Below, in pieces: positions 34,365-42,785 of a stretch of 64,000 nt of DNA. The stretch is from Streptomyces camelliae (GTDB taxonomy: Bacteria > Actinomycetota > Actinomycetes > Streptomycetales > Streptomycetaceae): the NCBI RefSeq assembly GCF_027625935.1, contig NZ_CP115300.1, positions 4,216,001 through 4,280,000 of the forward strand, in the 5' to 3' direction. Position numbers and translations under genes: made by a program. Under the pieces are notes generated by a model. That model ran no database searches, was not told the origin of the DNA, and saw only the letters and a program-made list of their open reading frames with translations. Numbering within the stretch: position 1 is the first letter of the stretch; every line of letters starts with the position of its first letter.

Positions 34365-34932
34365 ACTGCTTGAGCGGCTCGGTGTCCAGGGTGATGTTCA
34401 CGGGGTCGGGGAGCTTGACGGAAGCGCCGAACGGCAGCTTCTCCCAATGGCGGTAGCGGCCCTCCTCCGGCTGGTTGAAGACGACGACGGAGCAGTCGTC
34501 TCGGTCGATGAGGAGGCAGACAGGGATTCCGGCGGCTGCGTATCCGTCAGGTTTGTCGACGCGGTCAAGCTGATTCGTGTCGGAATCGTACGACGTGATC
34601 TCGACCGCCATCAGGGCGCCCTCGGACTCGGACCACTCCCCGTGGCCCTTGAGACCGCCCACCCGGACGAGCACCCCATCGGCGCGGGCGCGCCCCTTGC
34701 GGTACCTCTCCGTCTGGAGGCCACTCTCCGCGTGCAGCCACAGATCGGGCCGATGCTGCATGCACATCCGCTGCAGCCACGCGATCATCTCGCGGTGGTT
34801 GCCGTCCGCCATGGGCTTGACCACGACCCTTCCGTTGATGAACTCCAGCCACACGGTCTCCGGGGCATGGCGTTCGAGCTCCTCGAACTCCTCAACGGTC
34901 ATCTGCGGCGGGTGCTCGGTCCTGGGGGTCAT
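34354..34932 (-). CDS. Uma2 family endonuclease-like protein (DUF820)
   Basis: A 192-aa protein of the PD-(D/E)XK-fold Uma2 family. Visible parts: MTVEEFEELERHAPETVWLE, FINGRVVV (Glu-Gly/Asn-Gly turn), RARADGVLVRV, ALMAVEITSYDSDTN (the E-x-x-S core with acidic residues) and DKPDGYAAAGIPVCLLIDRD. Members occur in many copies in Streptomyces and cyanobacteria and have no settled role. ATG 34932 has GAGGAGG at 7 bases. The 3' end overlaps that of the response-regulator gene by 11 bp. It sits in a small accessory patch with the next gene. Confidence 0.85.
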   Translation of the reverse strand: MTPRTEHPPQMTVEEFEELERHAPETVWLEFINGRVVVKPMADGNHREMIAWLQRMCMQHRPDLWLHAESGLQTERYRKGRARADGVLVRVGGLKGHGEWSESEGALMAVEITSYDSDTNQLDRVDKPDGYAAAGIPVCLLIDRDDCSVVVFNQPEEGRYRHWEKLPFGASVKLPDPVNITLDTEPLKQFSD

Positions 34933-34982
34933 GGCGTCGCCTCCTCGACACCATGGTGCCCTGACCGGCACGTCCTGCACGC

Positions 34983-35960
34983 TCATACGCGCCCTCGCAG
35001 CGCCCGGCCGCCGGGCGACCGCAGCCCACCGGCCGCTCGCACCTGTGCGGCGAACTCGTGCACTTCCTCAACAGTGGGCATCCGCCCGCCCGTGAAGGTC
35101 TGCGGAATCTGCGGGATGCGCTCACCCTCCGGCGTCTCCAGCCCGAGCTCTACCCGGCAGTCCCGGCACATGGACTGGATGATCTCCACGGTGCGCTCGT
35201 CCGCGTCGCAGGTCAGACAGGCTCGGAGCACCCGGTCGACACGCCCGCGCAGCGAGGCCTTCTTCTGACGCACCTTCGCCTTTTTCGGCGGCATCTTCTT
35301 CTCCAATCGGTTGCGGGCGAATCCGCCCGGGTTGGACACGGCGGACGGGAGTCCGTCGGTGAGGGCGCGGGTGATGTCGTCGGGCGTCGCGCCTCGCGAC
35401 AGCCACTCCGCGGCGAGGGATTCGAGAGACCGGCAGTCGGATTCGGAGAGCGGCATACGGCGATCTGCGTCACGGAGTTCCGCGAGGGTCCGGTACGCCG
35501 CGGTGACCTGCGGCTCATCGCCGGGCGCCTGGCCGGCCTCGGCCTCCGGAGCCGTCTCCTCGGCCTCCTCGACGCGGGCCAGCCCGGACTCGTAGCCGTC
35601 GGTCACGATCCTGCCGTTGCGCGACCGCGCGAACTCCTCCCACCACTCGGCTGACCTGGGAGTACGCGACCAGTACGTCCGAGTGACCCACCGCATCGAG
35701 TTGTCTTCGAGGGTGATGTGCTCCCGGATCCGATGCAGGTGTCCGGCACTGCTCAGACGCCCCTGCGAAGCGCGCACCGCCTGCTGGCCGTAGAGGGGAT
35801 GCTCGGCGGCGATCGCCTTGTAGCCCGCCGCGTGGCCGTCCTGGAGACGGTCCATGAAGACGGCGAGGTCGCGTTCGCGGCCGGTCAGATGTGCGAAGTC
35901 CGGGTCGGCGTGCGGGTCTTCGTCACCTGCGGAGCGTTTTCCGTACCCCGTTTTGGCCAT
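34983..35960 (-). CDS. Putative HTH protein with C-terminal Cys-pair region
   Basis: A 325-aa protein of a type I have seen often in Streptomyces but cannot name functionally. The N-terminal region (FAHLTGRERDLAVFMDRLQD, then YKAIAAEHPLYGQQAVRASQ) looks like a winged helix-turn-helix. The middle is acidic. The C-terminal third has a basic stretch (EKKMPPKKAKVRQKKASLRG) and two Cys pairs, ACLTCDADE and SMCRDCRVE, which could form a zinc ribbon. ATG 35960 lacks a good ribosome site; the GTG at 36006-36008 would add 16 residues. It is followed after 50 bp by the Uma2 gene on the same strand. Confidence 0.6.
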   Translation of the reverse strand: MAKTGYGKRSAGDEDPHADPDFAHLTGRERDLAVFMDRLQDGHAAGYKAIAAEHPLYGQQAVRASQGRLSSAGHLHRIREHITLEDNSMRWVTRTYWSRTPRSAEWWEEFARSRNGRIVTDGYESGLARVEEAEETAPEAEAGQAPGDEPQVTAAYRTLAELRDADRRMPLSESDCRSLESLAAEWLSRGATPDDITRALTDGLPSAVSNPGGFARNRLEKKMPPKKAKVRQKKASLRGRVDRVLRACLTCDADERTVEIIQSMCRDCRVELGLETPEGERIPQIPQTFTGGRMPTVEEVHEFAAQVRAAGGLRSPGGRALRGRV

Positions 35961-36008
35961 CGGGTGGGACGGGGAGGGCAGGGCGGGGCTAGGGTAGGAG
36001 CAAGCCAC

Positions 36009-36624
36009 GGTCGAAGTCTCGATTCGATCTGTAGGTCCAGGCCCCGGAGCCGGTGTTGGCGCACCGACCGGGGCCGATCTATTTGCCGCGAACCTAGAGC
36101 GGCTTTACGTTCCGACGTAAGTTGATCACGGAACGTCACCCATTCGAGGTAAGCCGCCTCAACTCACGTGCAGGCATGGTTGGTTGGGTTGGAATTCAAC
36201 CAACCCAAAACCCAGAAGACCCATGGGAGGAGCTCGAAGCCCGAGGCTCGGAGCCCGAGGCTCAAGCTCCGGGCCGACCTACGGAAACGTCCGCGAGGAA
36301 TGCCGTCCAGGCGGGGGCGGTGAGGTTGAGTTCGGGACCTGACGGATTCTTGGAGTCGCGAACGTGGATGGGTCGGGATCCCAACGCTGGACGGGAACAC
36401 ATGGCCGCTGCGCTGGTACAGCGAGCCCACAGAGACGGCGCCGCATGGAGAGGCGAAGGCTCTGCTCGGAGTACTGCGGTCAACCAAGTTGTAGGTCAAA
36501 GGTGTTGGGTGGCGCGGGCCAGTGTTCAGGCGGCGCCGGGTTGTGGGTACGGCAACCCGACAGCCTGTCGACGAGCGGGCGTCCCAGCACGGGGCCGCTC
36601 TCCGCCAGCGTGTCGATGCCGCCC
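36009..36624. other. Long gene-poor spacer with repeats and a DUF397 fragment
   Basis: About 620 bp with no intact gene. It contains the dyad TTACGT-TCCG-ACGTAA (36105-36120) nested in ACGTTCC...GGAACGT (36107-36136), the near-palindrome around 36184-36208 (GGTTGGGTTGG / CAACCAACCC), a 14-bp tandem repeat (AGCCCGAGGCTC at 36238 and 36252) and the DUF397-like fragment. Base composition is less GC-biased than the neighbours, which suggests a decayed accessory insertion. Confidence 0.55.
36262..36372 (-). pseudogene. C-terminal fragment of a DUF397 gene
   Basis: The minus-strand frame gives PIHVRDSKNPSGPELNLTAP then AWTAFLADVSVGRPGA and a stop. This is the C-terminal half of DUF397 (VRDSK-P-GP-L---AW-AF), a small Streptomyces family normally paired with an XRE regulator. 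The conserved N-terminal half (W-KSSYS...CVEVA) is not found upstream in any frame I examined, and no XRE gene is adjacent, so this looks like a relic. Confidence 0.6.
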
Positions 36625-37287
36625 CTACTTCCCCCGCCGCATCCCCAGCGGAGCACCGATCTCCTGGGCCATGACCCGTCCCGCCTCGAACTCCAGCGTC
36701 TCGTCGCCCATCGTGGCCTGATCGGTGTCGAGGCCGTCCAGTTCCTCCAGGGGCTGGTTGAGGCGGACGTGGATGAGGACCGACTGGAGGGCGCGCAGGA
36801 CGGAGGAGGCTGTGGGGCCCCAGTTGGAGAAGTAGGAGAACTGCCACCACCACAGGGCCTCGGTGGTGCGGCCCGCGCGGTAGTGGGCCATGCCGTGGCG
36901 CAGGTCGGTGATGATGTCGGCCAGGTCGTCGGAGATACGGGCCGGGACCGCGGGCCTGCGGGGCTCGTAGGGGTCGAAGACCTCCGAGTACACGTCCACC
37001 GGCTCCAGCAGGCGGGCGAGGTTCTCGCGGAGCTCGTCCACGTCCGGCTCCGGGCCCAGGTCGGGCTCGTAGCGCTCGTCGGGGACGATGTCCTCGTGCG
37101 CGCCGAGGCGGCCGCCGGCCAGCAGCAGCTGGGAGACCTCCAGGAGGAGGAAGGGCACCGTCGAGCCGGGCTCGTCGCCCCTCGCCACCTCCGTGACGGC
37201 CACCAGGAAGCTCTCGATCTGGTCCGCGATCTGGACCGCGAAGTCGTCCGGGTTGCGACCGGTCGCGTGCAGTGTGGCGTCAGACAT
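36625..37287 (-). CDS. DUF5063 family protein
   Basis: A 220-aa soluble protein of the DUF5063 family, found next to recR in Streptomyces. It is mostly helical with long acidic segments ([20 protein letters not shown]) and a conserved aromatic-rich stretch [20 protein letters not shown]. The start overlaps the end of recR by 8 bp, so both are co-translated. No enzymatic motif is visible; a role beside RecR in recombination or replication is only implied by the constant neighbourhood. Confidence 0.85.
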   Translation of the reverse strand: MSDATLHATGRNPDDFAVQIADQIESFLVAVTEVARGDEPGSTVPFLLLEVSQLLLAGGRLGAHEDIVPDERYEPDLGPEPDVDELRENLARLLEPVDVYSEVFDPYEPRRPAVPARISDDLADIITDLRHGMAHYRAGRTTEALWWWQFSYFSNWGPTASSVLRALQSVLIHVRLNQPLEELDGLDTDQATMGDETLEFEAGRVMAQEIGAPLGMRRGK

Positions 37288-37879
37288 CTAGGAGTCGTCT
37301 CCCCTCGAAGGCGCGGCCGAGCGTGACCTCGTCCGCGTATTCCAGGTCGCCACCCACCGGGAGGCCGCTGGCCAGGCGGGTGACCTTCAGGCCCATGGGC
37401 TTGATCATCCGGGCGAGGTACGTCGCTGTCGCCTCGCCCTCCAGGTTCGGGTCCGTCGCCAGGATCAGTTCCGTGACCGTCCCGTCGGCCAACCGCGCGA
37501 GAAGTTCTCGTATACGCAGGTCGTCGGGACCGACACCCTCGATCGGGCTGATGGCGCCGCCGAGGACGTGGTAACGCCCGCGGAACTCGCGGGTCCGCTC
37601 GATGGCGACGACGTCCTTCGGCTCCTCCACCACGCAGATGACCGACGGGTCGCGGCGCGGGTCACGGCAGATGCCGCACAGCTCCTCCTGTGCCACGTTG
37701 CCGCAGGTCGCGCAGAAGCGGACCTTCGCCTTCACCTCCATGAGTGCCTGGGCGAGGCGCTTCACGTCCGTCGGTTCCGCCTGGAGGATGTGAAAGGCGA
37801 TCCGCTGCGCGCTCTTGGGACCGACGCCGGGGAGCCGCCCCAGCTCGTCGATGAGGTCCTGGACCACGCCTTCGTACAC
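37280..37879 (-). CDS. recR: Recombination protein RecR
   Basis: A 199-aa component of the RecFOR pathway that loads RecA at gaps. It has the N-terminal helix-hairpin-helix ([20 protein letters not shown]), the C4 zinc finger ([20 protein letters not shown]), and the Toprim domain ([37 protein letters not shown]). Length is exactly that of the family. It lies between ebfC and the DUF5063 gene on the same strand; dnaX, which often precedes ebfC-recR in other bacteria, is not here. Confidence 0.96.
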   Translation of the reverse strand: MYEGVVQDLIDELGRLPGVGPKSAQRIAFHILQAEPTDVKRLAQALMEVKAKVRFCATCGNVAQEELCGICRDPRRDPSVICVVEEPKDVVAIERTREFRGRYHVLGGAISPIEGVGPDDLRIRELLARLADGTVTELILATDPNLEGEATATYLARMIKPMGLKVTRLASGLPVGGDLEYADEVTLGRAFEGRRLLDV

Positions 37880-37930
37880 CGGACTGCCCTTCCTGGAGAC
37901 CTTTCGGTACGTACCGTAGTTGCCCCGGAC

Positions 37931-38275
37931 TCAGAACGGCAGACCGGGGATGCCCGTGCCGCCGCCGAGGCCCTGGGCCAGCGGGCCGAGCTTCTGCTGC
38001 TGGAGCGCCTGCGCGTTCTCGTTGGCCGCCTGCACGGCCGCCACGATCAGGTCGGCGAGGGTCTCGGTGTCCTCGGGGTCCACCGCCTTCGGGTCGATCT
38101 GCAGCGCGCGCAGCTCGCCGGAGCCGGTCACGGTGGCCTTCACCAGACCGCCGCCGGCCTGCCCGTCGACCTCCGTGTTCGCCAGTTCCTCCTGCGCCCG
38201 CTGCAGGTCCTGCTGCATCTTCTGGGCCTGCTGGAGCAACTGCTGCATGTTGGGCTGGCCACCACCGGGAAACAC
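37931..38275 (-). CDS. YbaB/EbfC nucleoid-associated protein
   Basis: A 114-aa DNA-binding protein: [20 protein letters not shown] forms the long dimer helix, followed by [20 protein letters not shown], then IDPKAV and the C-terminal helix, ending with a Gly-rich tail. It binds DNA as a tweezer-like dimer and is co-transcribed with recR. I chose GTG 38275 because AAGGAG lies 6 bases upstream; the frame to 38344 would add 23 basic residues without support. The gene lies 51 bp upstream of recR. Confidence 0.93.
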   Translation of the reverse strand: MFPGGGQPNMQQLLQQAQKMQQDLQRAQEELANTEVDGQAGGGLVKATVTGSGELRALQIDPKAVDPEDTETLADLIVAAVQAANENAQALQQQKLGPLAQGLGGGTGIPGLPF

Positions 38276-38603
38276 GATCAGCTCCTTAACGTTTTCTCCG
38301 CTGAGCATGAGCCTACGTGGTCCACGCCCCCGTCGCCCCGCCACTCTTTCGAGTGAGAAGTCCAGGAGCCCTATACCTGATCAAGACCCTCTTCCGGGCG
38401 GAAAAGCCGGGAAAGCCCAGTCTTCGCCACCCATTGGGCGGTAGGAAGGGGAGCCCGCGCGTCGGCAGGGTGTCGGAAGGGTCCGGCGGAGTGTCGGTGC
38501 GAAGTGTCACGCTGGGTGATTGGTCGAGATCAGACGGGTTCGGGTCGGACAGTTTCAGTCAGGATCGGATCGGGATCGGTTCGGGATCAGTTGGGAGTGC
38601 CGG
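38276..38603. other. Divergent promoter region between ebfC and the SLATT-like gene
   Basis: About 330 bp. No gene is seen. It contains a run of short GGATCGG-like repeats (38562-38590) directly before the ribosome site of the SLATT-like gene, and the promoters of both genes must lie here. I cannot fix -35/-10 elements. Confidence 0.4.
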
Positions 38604-39353
38604 GTGGGTCAGCCGGAGATGCAGCCCGAGGGTCCGCCTCAGGACGGGCGGGGCGAGGGTCGGTCCGGGCTGCGGCCGGGCGATGTGACCGGGCGGGCCT
38701 TTCCGCTCGGGGACTGGGGGGAGCCCGCCGAACGGCTGGACGAGCTGTACCGGTGGGTGGAGCGCGGGGCGCTTCAGACCGCGTCCTGGTATCTGCGCGA
38801 CCGCGTGTGGAAGCGGCGCGGCGCGCGCGTGCTGCGGGCCGGCGCGGCGGCGGGTGTGACGGCCGGCGCGGCACTGCCCCTGCTGGACCTGACCGGGGCC
38901 GCCCACGGCGTGGCCCCCTGGGGCTGCCTGGCCCTGCTCCTCGCGGTGGCCTGCGTCGGCATCGACCGGTTCTTCGGCGTGACCTCCGGCTGGATGCGGG
39001 ACGTGGCCACGGCCCAGGCGGTGCAGCGGCGCCTCCAGGCCCTGCAGTTCGACTGGGCCTCCGAGAGCATCCGCGAGGTGCTGGGCCCGGCGGAGGGCAC
39101 GGCGAGCGAGGCGGCCGAGCGGTGTCTGGGCGTGCTGCGGCGGTTCTCCGAGGACGTCGCCGAACTGGTCCGCACCGAGACGACCGACTGGATGGTCGAG
39201 TTCCGGACCGGTTCGGCGCCGTTGGGCATCCAGACGGCGGTGGCGGCGGTGCCGAGGCAGGAGGGCGGGGGTTTCGGAGGGCGTTTCCCCCTCCCCCCGG
39301 CGAACGGCACCCGCCCGAACATGCCGAGGCAGCGCCCGCCGGAGCCCCGCTGA
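38604..39353 (+). CDS. SLATT-like two-helix membrane protein
   Basis: A 249-aa protein with a Pro/Gly-rich N-terminus, an amphipathic helix (PAERLDELYRWVERGALQTA then SWYLRDRVWKRRGARVLRAG), two adjacent membrane helices (AAGVTAGAALPLLDLTG; GCLALLLAVACVGIDRFFG) and a cytoplasmic helical segment (AQAVQRRLQALQFDWASESI). This is the layout of SLATT domains, the two-helix effectors found with nucleotide-second-messenger immunity systems. No SMODS or SLOG gene is adjacent, so it may be a housekeeping member. GTG 38604 has GGGAG 9 bases before it; the longer frame to 38520 is unlikely. Confidence 0.7.
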   Translation: MGQPEMQPEGPPQDGRGEGRSGLRPGDVTGRAFPLGDWGEPAERLDELYRWVERGALQTASWYLRDRVWKRRGARVLRAGAAAGVTAGAALPLLDLTGAAHGVAPWGCLALLLAVACVGIDRFFGVTSGWMRDVATAQAVQRRLQALQFDWASESIREVLGPAEGTASEAAERCLGVLRRFSEDVAELVRTETTDWMVEFRTGSAPLGIQTAVAAVPRQEGGGFGGRFPLPPANGTRPNMPRQRPPEPR

Positions 39354-39429
39354 GCGCTCCGCCGGAAGTGCCGTGACACGTCGTCGGTTGCCTGCAGCGC
39401 CATCGCGTGTCTGCAGCGCCGTCGCGGCC

Positions 39430-39521
39430 GGTCGCTCCCCCACGTTCTCGGCTTCGCTCGAACCCGGGCCCCCCTCGCGGCGGTAGCCGCACATCAGACG
39501 CAGCCCCGCGCCCCCAAGGGC
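39430..39521. repeat. Palindromic intergenic element, copy B
   Basis: It starts GGTCGCTCCCCCACGTTCTC, turns at GGCTTCGCTCGAA, and ends CAGCCCCGCGCCCCCAAGGG. The same order of blocks occurs at 62314-62409 and the core is shared with 25139-25192. It lies between two convergent genes and may act as a terminator-like or REP-like element. Confidence 0.65.
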
Positions 39522-39571
39522 GCTGCCGAACCGCAGCGGACCTCACCCGACCTGCTCAGCCGGTCGCACGC

Positions 39572-41482
39572 TCACTGCTTGGTGTACGTCAGGCTCTCCC
39601 CGCCGCTCGCCTTCTCCCGCTTCAGCGTGCCGTCCGGCTGGAGTGTGATCTCGGTGGCCTCGCCCGGGGTGCAGGTGGAGGCGGGCTCGCCGGAGCTGAC
39701 GGTGGACGGCCCGATCTCCAACGGCCCGTTCCCGCTGGGCTGTCGGTCGAGCTTGGCCTCGAAGACACAGTGGTACGACCCACCGCCGTCGGTCGGCCCG
39801 TCCGCGACCAGCGTCAGCACGGTGTCGCCCACCTGGCCCTGCCGGATGGTCAGTTGGCGGGTATTGGTCCCGTTGGCGTTGTCGATGGTCGTGCTCCAGG
39901 TGCCCAGATAGCCGGCCGGCACCGCTCCGTCCGTGGACGCGGACGCGGACGCGGAGGAGGACGGCCCGGAGCCGGCCGGGGAGGGCGCCCCCGACGTCCC
40001 GCCGGTACCTGCGTCCGCCGGCGCGGAGGTGGCGGAGGGCGACGGACTCGTCCCGCCGCCCTGGGTGTGCCCGCCGCCGTTCATCAGCGCGTACACCGAT
40101 CCGCCGGCGCCGAGCGCCACGACCAGCGCGACCACGATGAGCAGCGCGGTCGACCGCCCGCTGCGCCGCTCCGGCTCCTCCTCGGCCGGGCCGGGAGGCA
40201 TCGGCCCGTAGGGCGGGGTGGAGCCGAGTCCGCCGCCGTAGGGGCCGTACGGCTGCTGCGGGTAGCCGTACGGCGCGGGGGGCTGGGGCTGGGGATACGG
40301 CGGAGCCGGCTGCGGATGCGGCTGCGCCTGCCCGTACCCGGACCCCGGCGGCACGGCGGGCGCCCCGGGCACCGCCACAACGGTGGGCAACCGGTCGACA
40401 CCGGCATCGGCACCGCCCTCATCGGAGGCGGCGGCATGCTCGGGCGACGACTCCGCCCCGCTCTTCGGGCCGGCGCCGCCCGCACCCGGCGACGAAGGCT
40501 GCACGGACGCTGCGGGTGGGAGCTCGGGCGCCGGAGGCGAAGCCGAGGTCCCCCCGTCCGGATCCTCGACCTCCAGCAACTGCACAGCGTGCCGGCCCAG
40601 TTGAGCGACCAGCACGCCCGGCAGCCAGGGATCCCGGGACCGTCCCCCGGACACCGTGCCCTCCGCGCCGATCCGCTCAAGAATCGCGTCCAGCGAAGGC
40701 CGCCCTCCAGGATCCTTGCGCAGGCAGGCGCGCACCAGGTCGGCGATCCCCTCCGGCACGCCCGTGAGATCCGGCTCCTCCTGAGCGATCCGGAACATCA
40801 ACGCGTGCGCACCGCTGTCGGCCGTACCGAACGGCAGCGCACCGGTCGCCGCATACGCCAGCACCGACCCCAGGCAGAAGACGTCGCACGCCGGCGTGAT
40901 CCGGTCCCCCCGCACCTGCTCCGGCGCCATGAACCCGGGCGACCCGACCAGCGCGCCCGTATGCGTCAGCCCCTCCCCGCCCAGCGAGGTCGTCTCCAGC
41001 GCCCGCGCGATCCCGAAGTCGATGACGCGCGGCCCGTCGATCGTCACCAGCACGTTCGACGGCTTCAGATCCCGGTGCACGATCCCGGCCGCGTGGATGT
41101 CCTTGAGCGCGTGCGCGAGCCCGGCCGCGAGGATCCGTACCGACCGCTCGGGCAGCGCCCCGTGATCCCGGCCGACGACCTGTTGGAGGCTGGGCCCGGC
41201 CACGTACCCGGTCGCCACCCACGGCACGGCCGCCTCGGTGTCCGCGTCGAGCACGGGCGCGGTCCAGTACCCGCCGACCCGCTGCGCGGCCTGCACCTCC
41301 TGCCGGAAACGGGCCCGGAACTCCTCCTGCGCGGCCAGTTCCGCACGGACGAGTTTCACGGCGACGGTACGGCCCCGGTCCGACCGGGCGAGATACACGT
41401 GCCCCATCCCGCCGGCCCCGAGCCGCGCCAGCAGCCGATAGCCCCCAATGTGCTGCGGATCCCCCGCCCCCAGCTTTTCCAT
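39572..41482 (-). CDS. Membrane Ser/Thr protein kinase (Hanks type)
   Basis: A kinase of about 636 aa. The catalytic domain is complete: glycine loop RLGAGGMGHVYLARS, Lys in VAVKLVRAEL, HRDLKPSNVLV (catalytic Asp), DFGIARAL, and GSPGFMAPEQVRGD. A long Pro/Ser/Tyr-rich juxtamembrane linker follows (PYPQPQPPAPYGYPQQPYGP), then one helix (STALLIVVALVVALGAGGSV) and an extracellular domain of about 150 residues (YLGTWSTTIDNANGTNTRQL ... FEAKLDRQPSGNGPLEIGPS). PASTA repeats are absent. Start ATG 41482; GTG 41488 is possible. Its ligand and targets are unknown. Confidence 0.93.
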   Translation of the reverse strand: MEKLGAGDPQHIGGYRLLARLGAGGMGHVYLARSDRGRTVAVKLVRAELAAQEEFRARFRQEVQAAQRVGGYWTAPVLDADTEAAVPWVATGYVAGPSLQQVVGRDHGALPERSVRILAAGLAHALKDIHAAGIVHRDLKPSNVLVTIDGPRVIDFGIARALETTSLGGEGLTHTGALVGSPGFMAPEQVRGDRITPACDVFCLGSVLAYAATGALPFGTADSGAHALMFRIAQEEPDLTGVPEGIADLVRACLRKDPGGRPSLDAILERIGAEGTVSGGRSRDPWLPGVLVAQLGRHAVQLLEVEDPDGGTSASPPAPELPPAASVQPSSPGAGGAGPKSGAESSPEHAAASDEGGADAGVDRLPTVVAVPGAPAVPPGSGYGQAQPHPQPAPPYPQPQPPAPYGYPQQPYGPYGGGLGSTPPYGPMPPGPAEEEPERRSGRSTALLIVVALVVALGAGGSVYALMNGGGHTQGGGTSPSPSATSAPADAGTGGTSGAPSPAGSGPSSSASASASTDGAVPAGYLGTWSTTIDNANGTNTRQLTIRQGQVGDTVLTLVADGPTDGGGSYHCVFEAKLDRQPSGNGPLEIGPSTVSSGEPASTCTPGEATEITLQPDGTLKREKASGGESLTYTKQ

Positions 41483-41584
41483 GGCCACCCCGCCTCCCCC
41501 CGACACGCACCACGACGCGCACGCATACGTGTGCGACCGGACCGAGGATAATCCGGCTCTACGAGGAGTCGCCCGGCCCCCGGT

Positions 41585-42043
41585 CTACGGTTCCACAACA
41601 GGCTTGCCGAGCCGGTCCAGGACCTCCGAGAGCCGCTCCAGCAGCCGTACCGCCTCGGCGAGCTCGGTCTCGCCCATCGCCGCCGCCAGCCGCCCGGCGA
41701 AGGCCGCGTGCCCCGGGCCGATGCGCGCCACGGCCGCCCGCCCCTCCTCGGTCGGCGCGAGGAGCTTCGCACGCCGGTGGGCCGGGTTCGGCCGGTACTC
41801 GGCGAGCCCCCGCTCCACCAGCAGGTCGGCGATGCGCTGCACGCTCTGCCGCGTGATGCCCATGGCCCGCGCGACCCCGGCGACCGGCAGCGGCTCCCCG
41901 AGCACCGCCCCCAGCACCTGCCACCAGGCGGCGGTCAGACCGGCCGGCCGTGCCAGCTCCTCGGCGACGGCGAGGAACTGGCCGTTCAGCCGGAAGGTGC
42001 CGACGGCACCGCGGCTGAGGAGGTCCTGGTGTTTCCGGCTCAC
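41585..42043 (-). CDS. MarR family transcriptional regulator
   Basis: A 152-aa winged-helix regulator: GLTAAWWQVLGAVLGEPLPV, HTH region VARAMGITRQSVQRIADLLV, wing NPAHRRAKLLAPTEEGRAAV. Its ATG overlaps the stop of the upstream PfpI-like gene (ATGA), so both are one operon. The palindromes at 42667-42700, just upstream of that operon, are the likely operator for negative autoregulation. The ligand is not predictable. Confidence 0.9.
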   Translation of the reverse strand: MSRKHQDLLSRGAVGTFRLNGQFLAVAEELARPAGLTAAWWQVLGAVLGEPLPVAGVARAMGITRQSVQRIADLLVERGLAEYRPNPAHRRAKLLAPTEEGRAAVARIGPGHAAFAGRLAAAMGETELAEAVRLLERLSEVLDRLGKPVVEP

Positions 42044-42666
42044 CGGCCACCGGCCTGCTGCAGCACGACGTACGCCTCCGCGTCGGAGTCGTGGTACAGC
42101 CGGTACCAGGCGTCCAGCACCTCACCCTCGTACACCCCGAGGAGCCGGAGGACCTCCCGGGCGAAGGCGACCGGCTCGGTGGGCCCGGCGGTGACCAGGC
42201 CGCCGTCGGTCACGGCGTCCGCCTCCACGTAGCGGTCGCCCCCGGCGTAACCGGGGGCCTGCGCCAGGTAGAAGGGGGAGGCGCTGGTGTGGGCGCGGTC
42301 GTCGAGGAGCCCCTCGCGGGCGAGGCCGGCGGTCGCCCCGCAGATCGCGGCCACCGGCACACCCGCGTCGAGGAAGGCGCGCGCCGCGCGGGCGAAGGGG
42401 GCGAGGCCGTCGCCGGCGGACCAGAGGTCGGCGCCCGGCAGGATCAGCAGGGAGCTGTCCTCGGGGCGCAGCTCGTCCAGCGCGAGGTCCGGCAGGATCC
42501 GCAGCCCGCCGATGCTCGTCACCGGCTCCCGGCCGGGCCCCACCGTCACCACCTCGTACCCGGCACGGGCCAGATAGGCGGCCGTATGCCCCGTCTCCCA
42601 GTCGGCGAGGCTGTCGTAGACCGCGAGATGCACCCGTCGGTCAGCCGGTCCGGTCATGGCATTCAT
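42040..42666 (-). CDS. DJ-1/PfpI family protein (type 1 glutamine amidotransferase-like)
   Basis: A 208-aa protein of the DJ-1/PfpI superfamily: VHLAVYDSLADWETGHTAAY, the conserved acidic residue in RPEDSSLLILPGADLW, and the nucleophile elbow VAAICGATAGLA with Cys. A His does not directly follow the Cys (Gly instead), as in chaperone- or glyoxalase-like members. It is probably a cytoplasmic stress or detoxification protein. Start ATG 42666 or 42657; the latter gives MTGPADRRVHL. The operon with marR is preceded by two palindromes that touch the start codon, so the mRNA may be short-leadered. Confidence 0.85.
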   Translation of the reverse strand: MNAMTGPADRRVHLAVYDSLADWETGHTAAYLARAGYEVVTVGPGREPVTSIGGLRILPDLALDELRPEDSSLLILPGADLWSAGDGLAPFARAARAFLDAGVPVAAICGATAGLAREGLLDDRAHTSASPFYLAQAPGYAGGDRYVEADAVTDGGLVTAGPTEPVAFAREVLRLLGVYEGEVLDAWYRLYHDSDAEAYVVLQQAGGR

Positions 42667-42700
42667 GACAGCATGCTGCCACTTCGACAGCATGCTGTCG
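42667..42700. promoter_or_regulatory. MarR operator: two GACAGCATGCTGTC palindromes
   Basis: CGACAGCATGCTGTCG (42685-42700) is a perfect 16-bp palindrome; GACAGCATGCTGCC (42667-42680) is a second copy with one change, 19 bp apart centre to centre. A weaker half-site (ATTCTGTCG) follows at 42707-42715. They lie between the PfpI-MarR operon and the divergent aminotransferase gene, so MarR could control both. Confidence 0.8.
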
Positions 42701-42785
42701 ATAGACATTCTGTCGTGGAAACCCCCCTCCCACGGAACAGGACGCCGATGTCGCTTCCGCATCGCGGACATTTACGCTCGTCCGC

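Noticed and set aside
38562..38590. GGATCGG short repeats as a possible CRISPR or iteron array
   Set aside because: Units are 7-9 bp, irregular and few. There are no spacers, cas genes or replication genes.
39407..41551. Large plus-strand frame opposite the Ser/Thr kinase
   Set aside because: Arg/Pro/Gly-rich shadow of the kinase gene with no recognisable domain.
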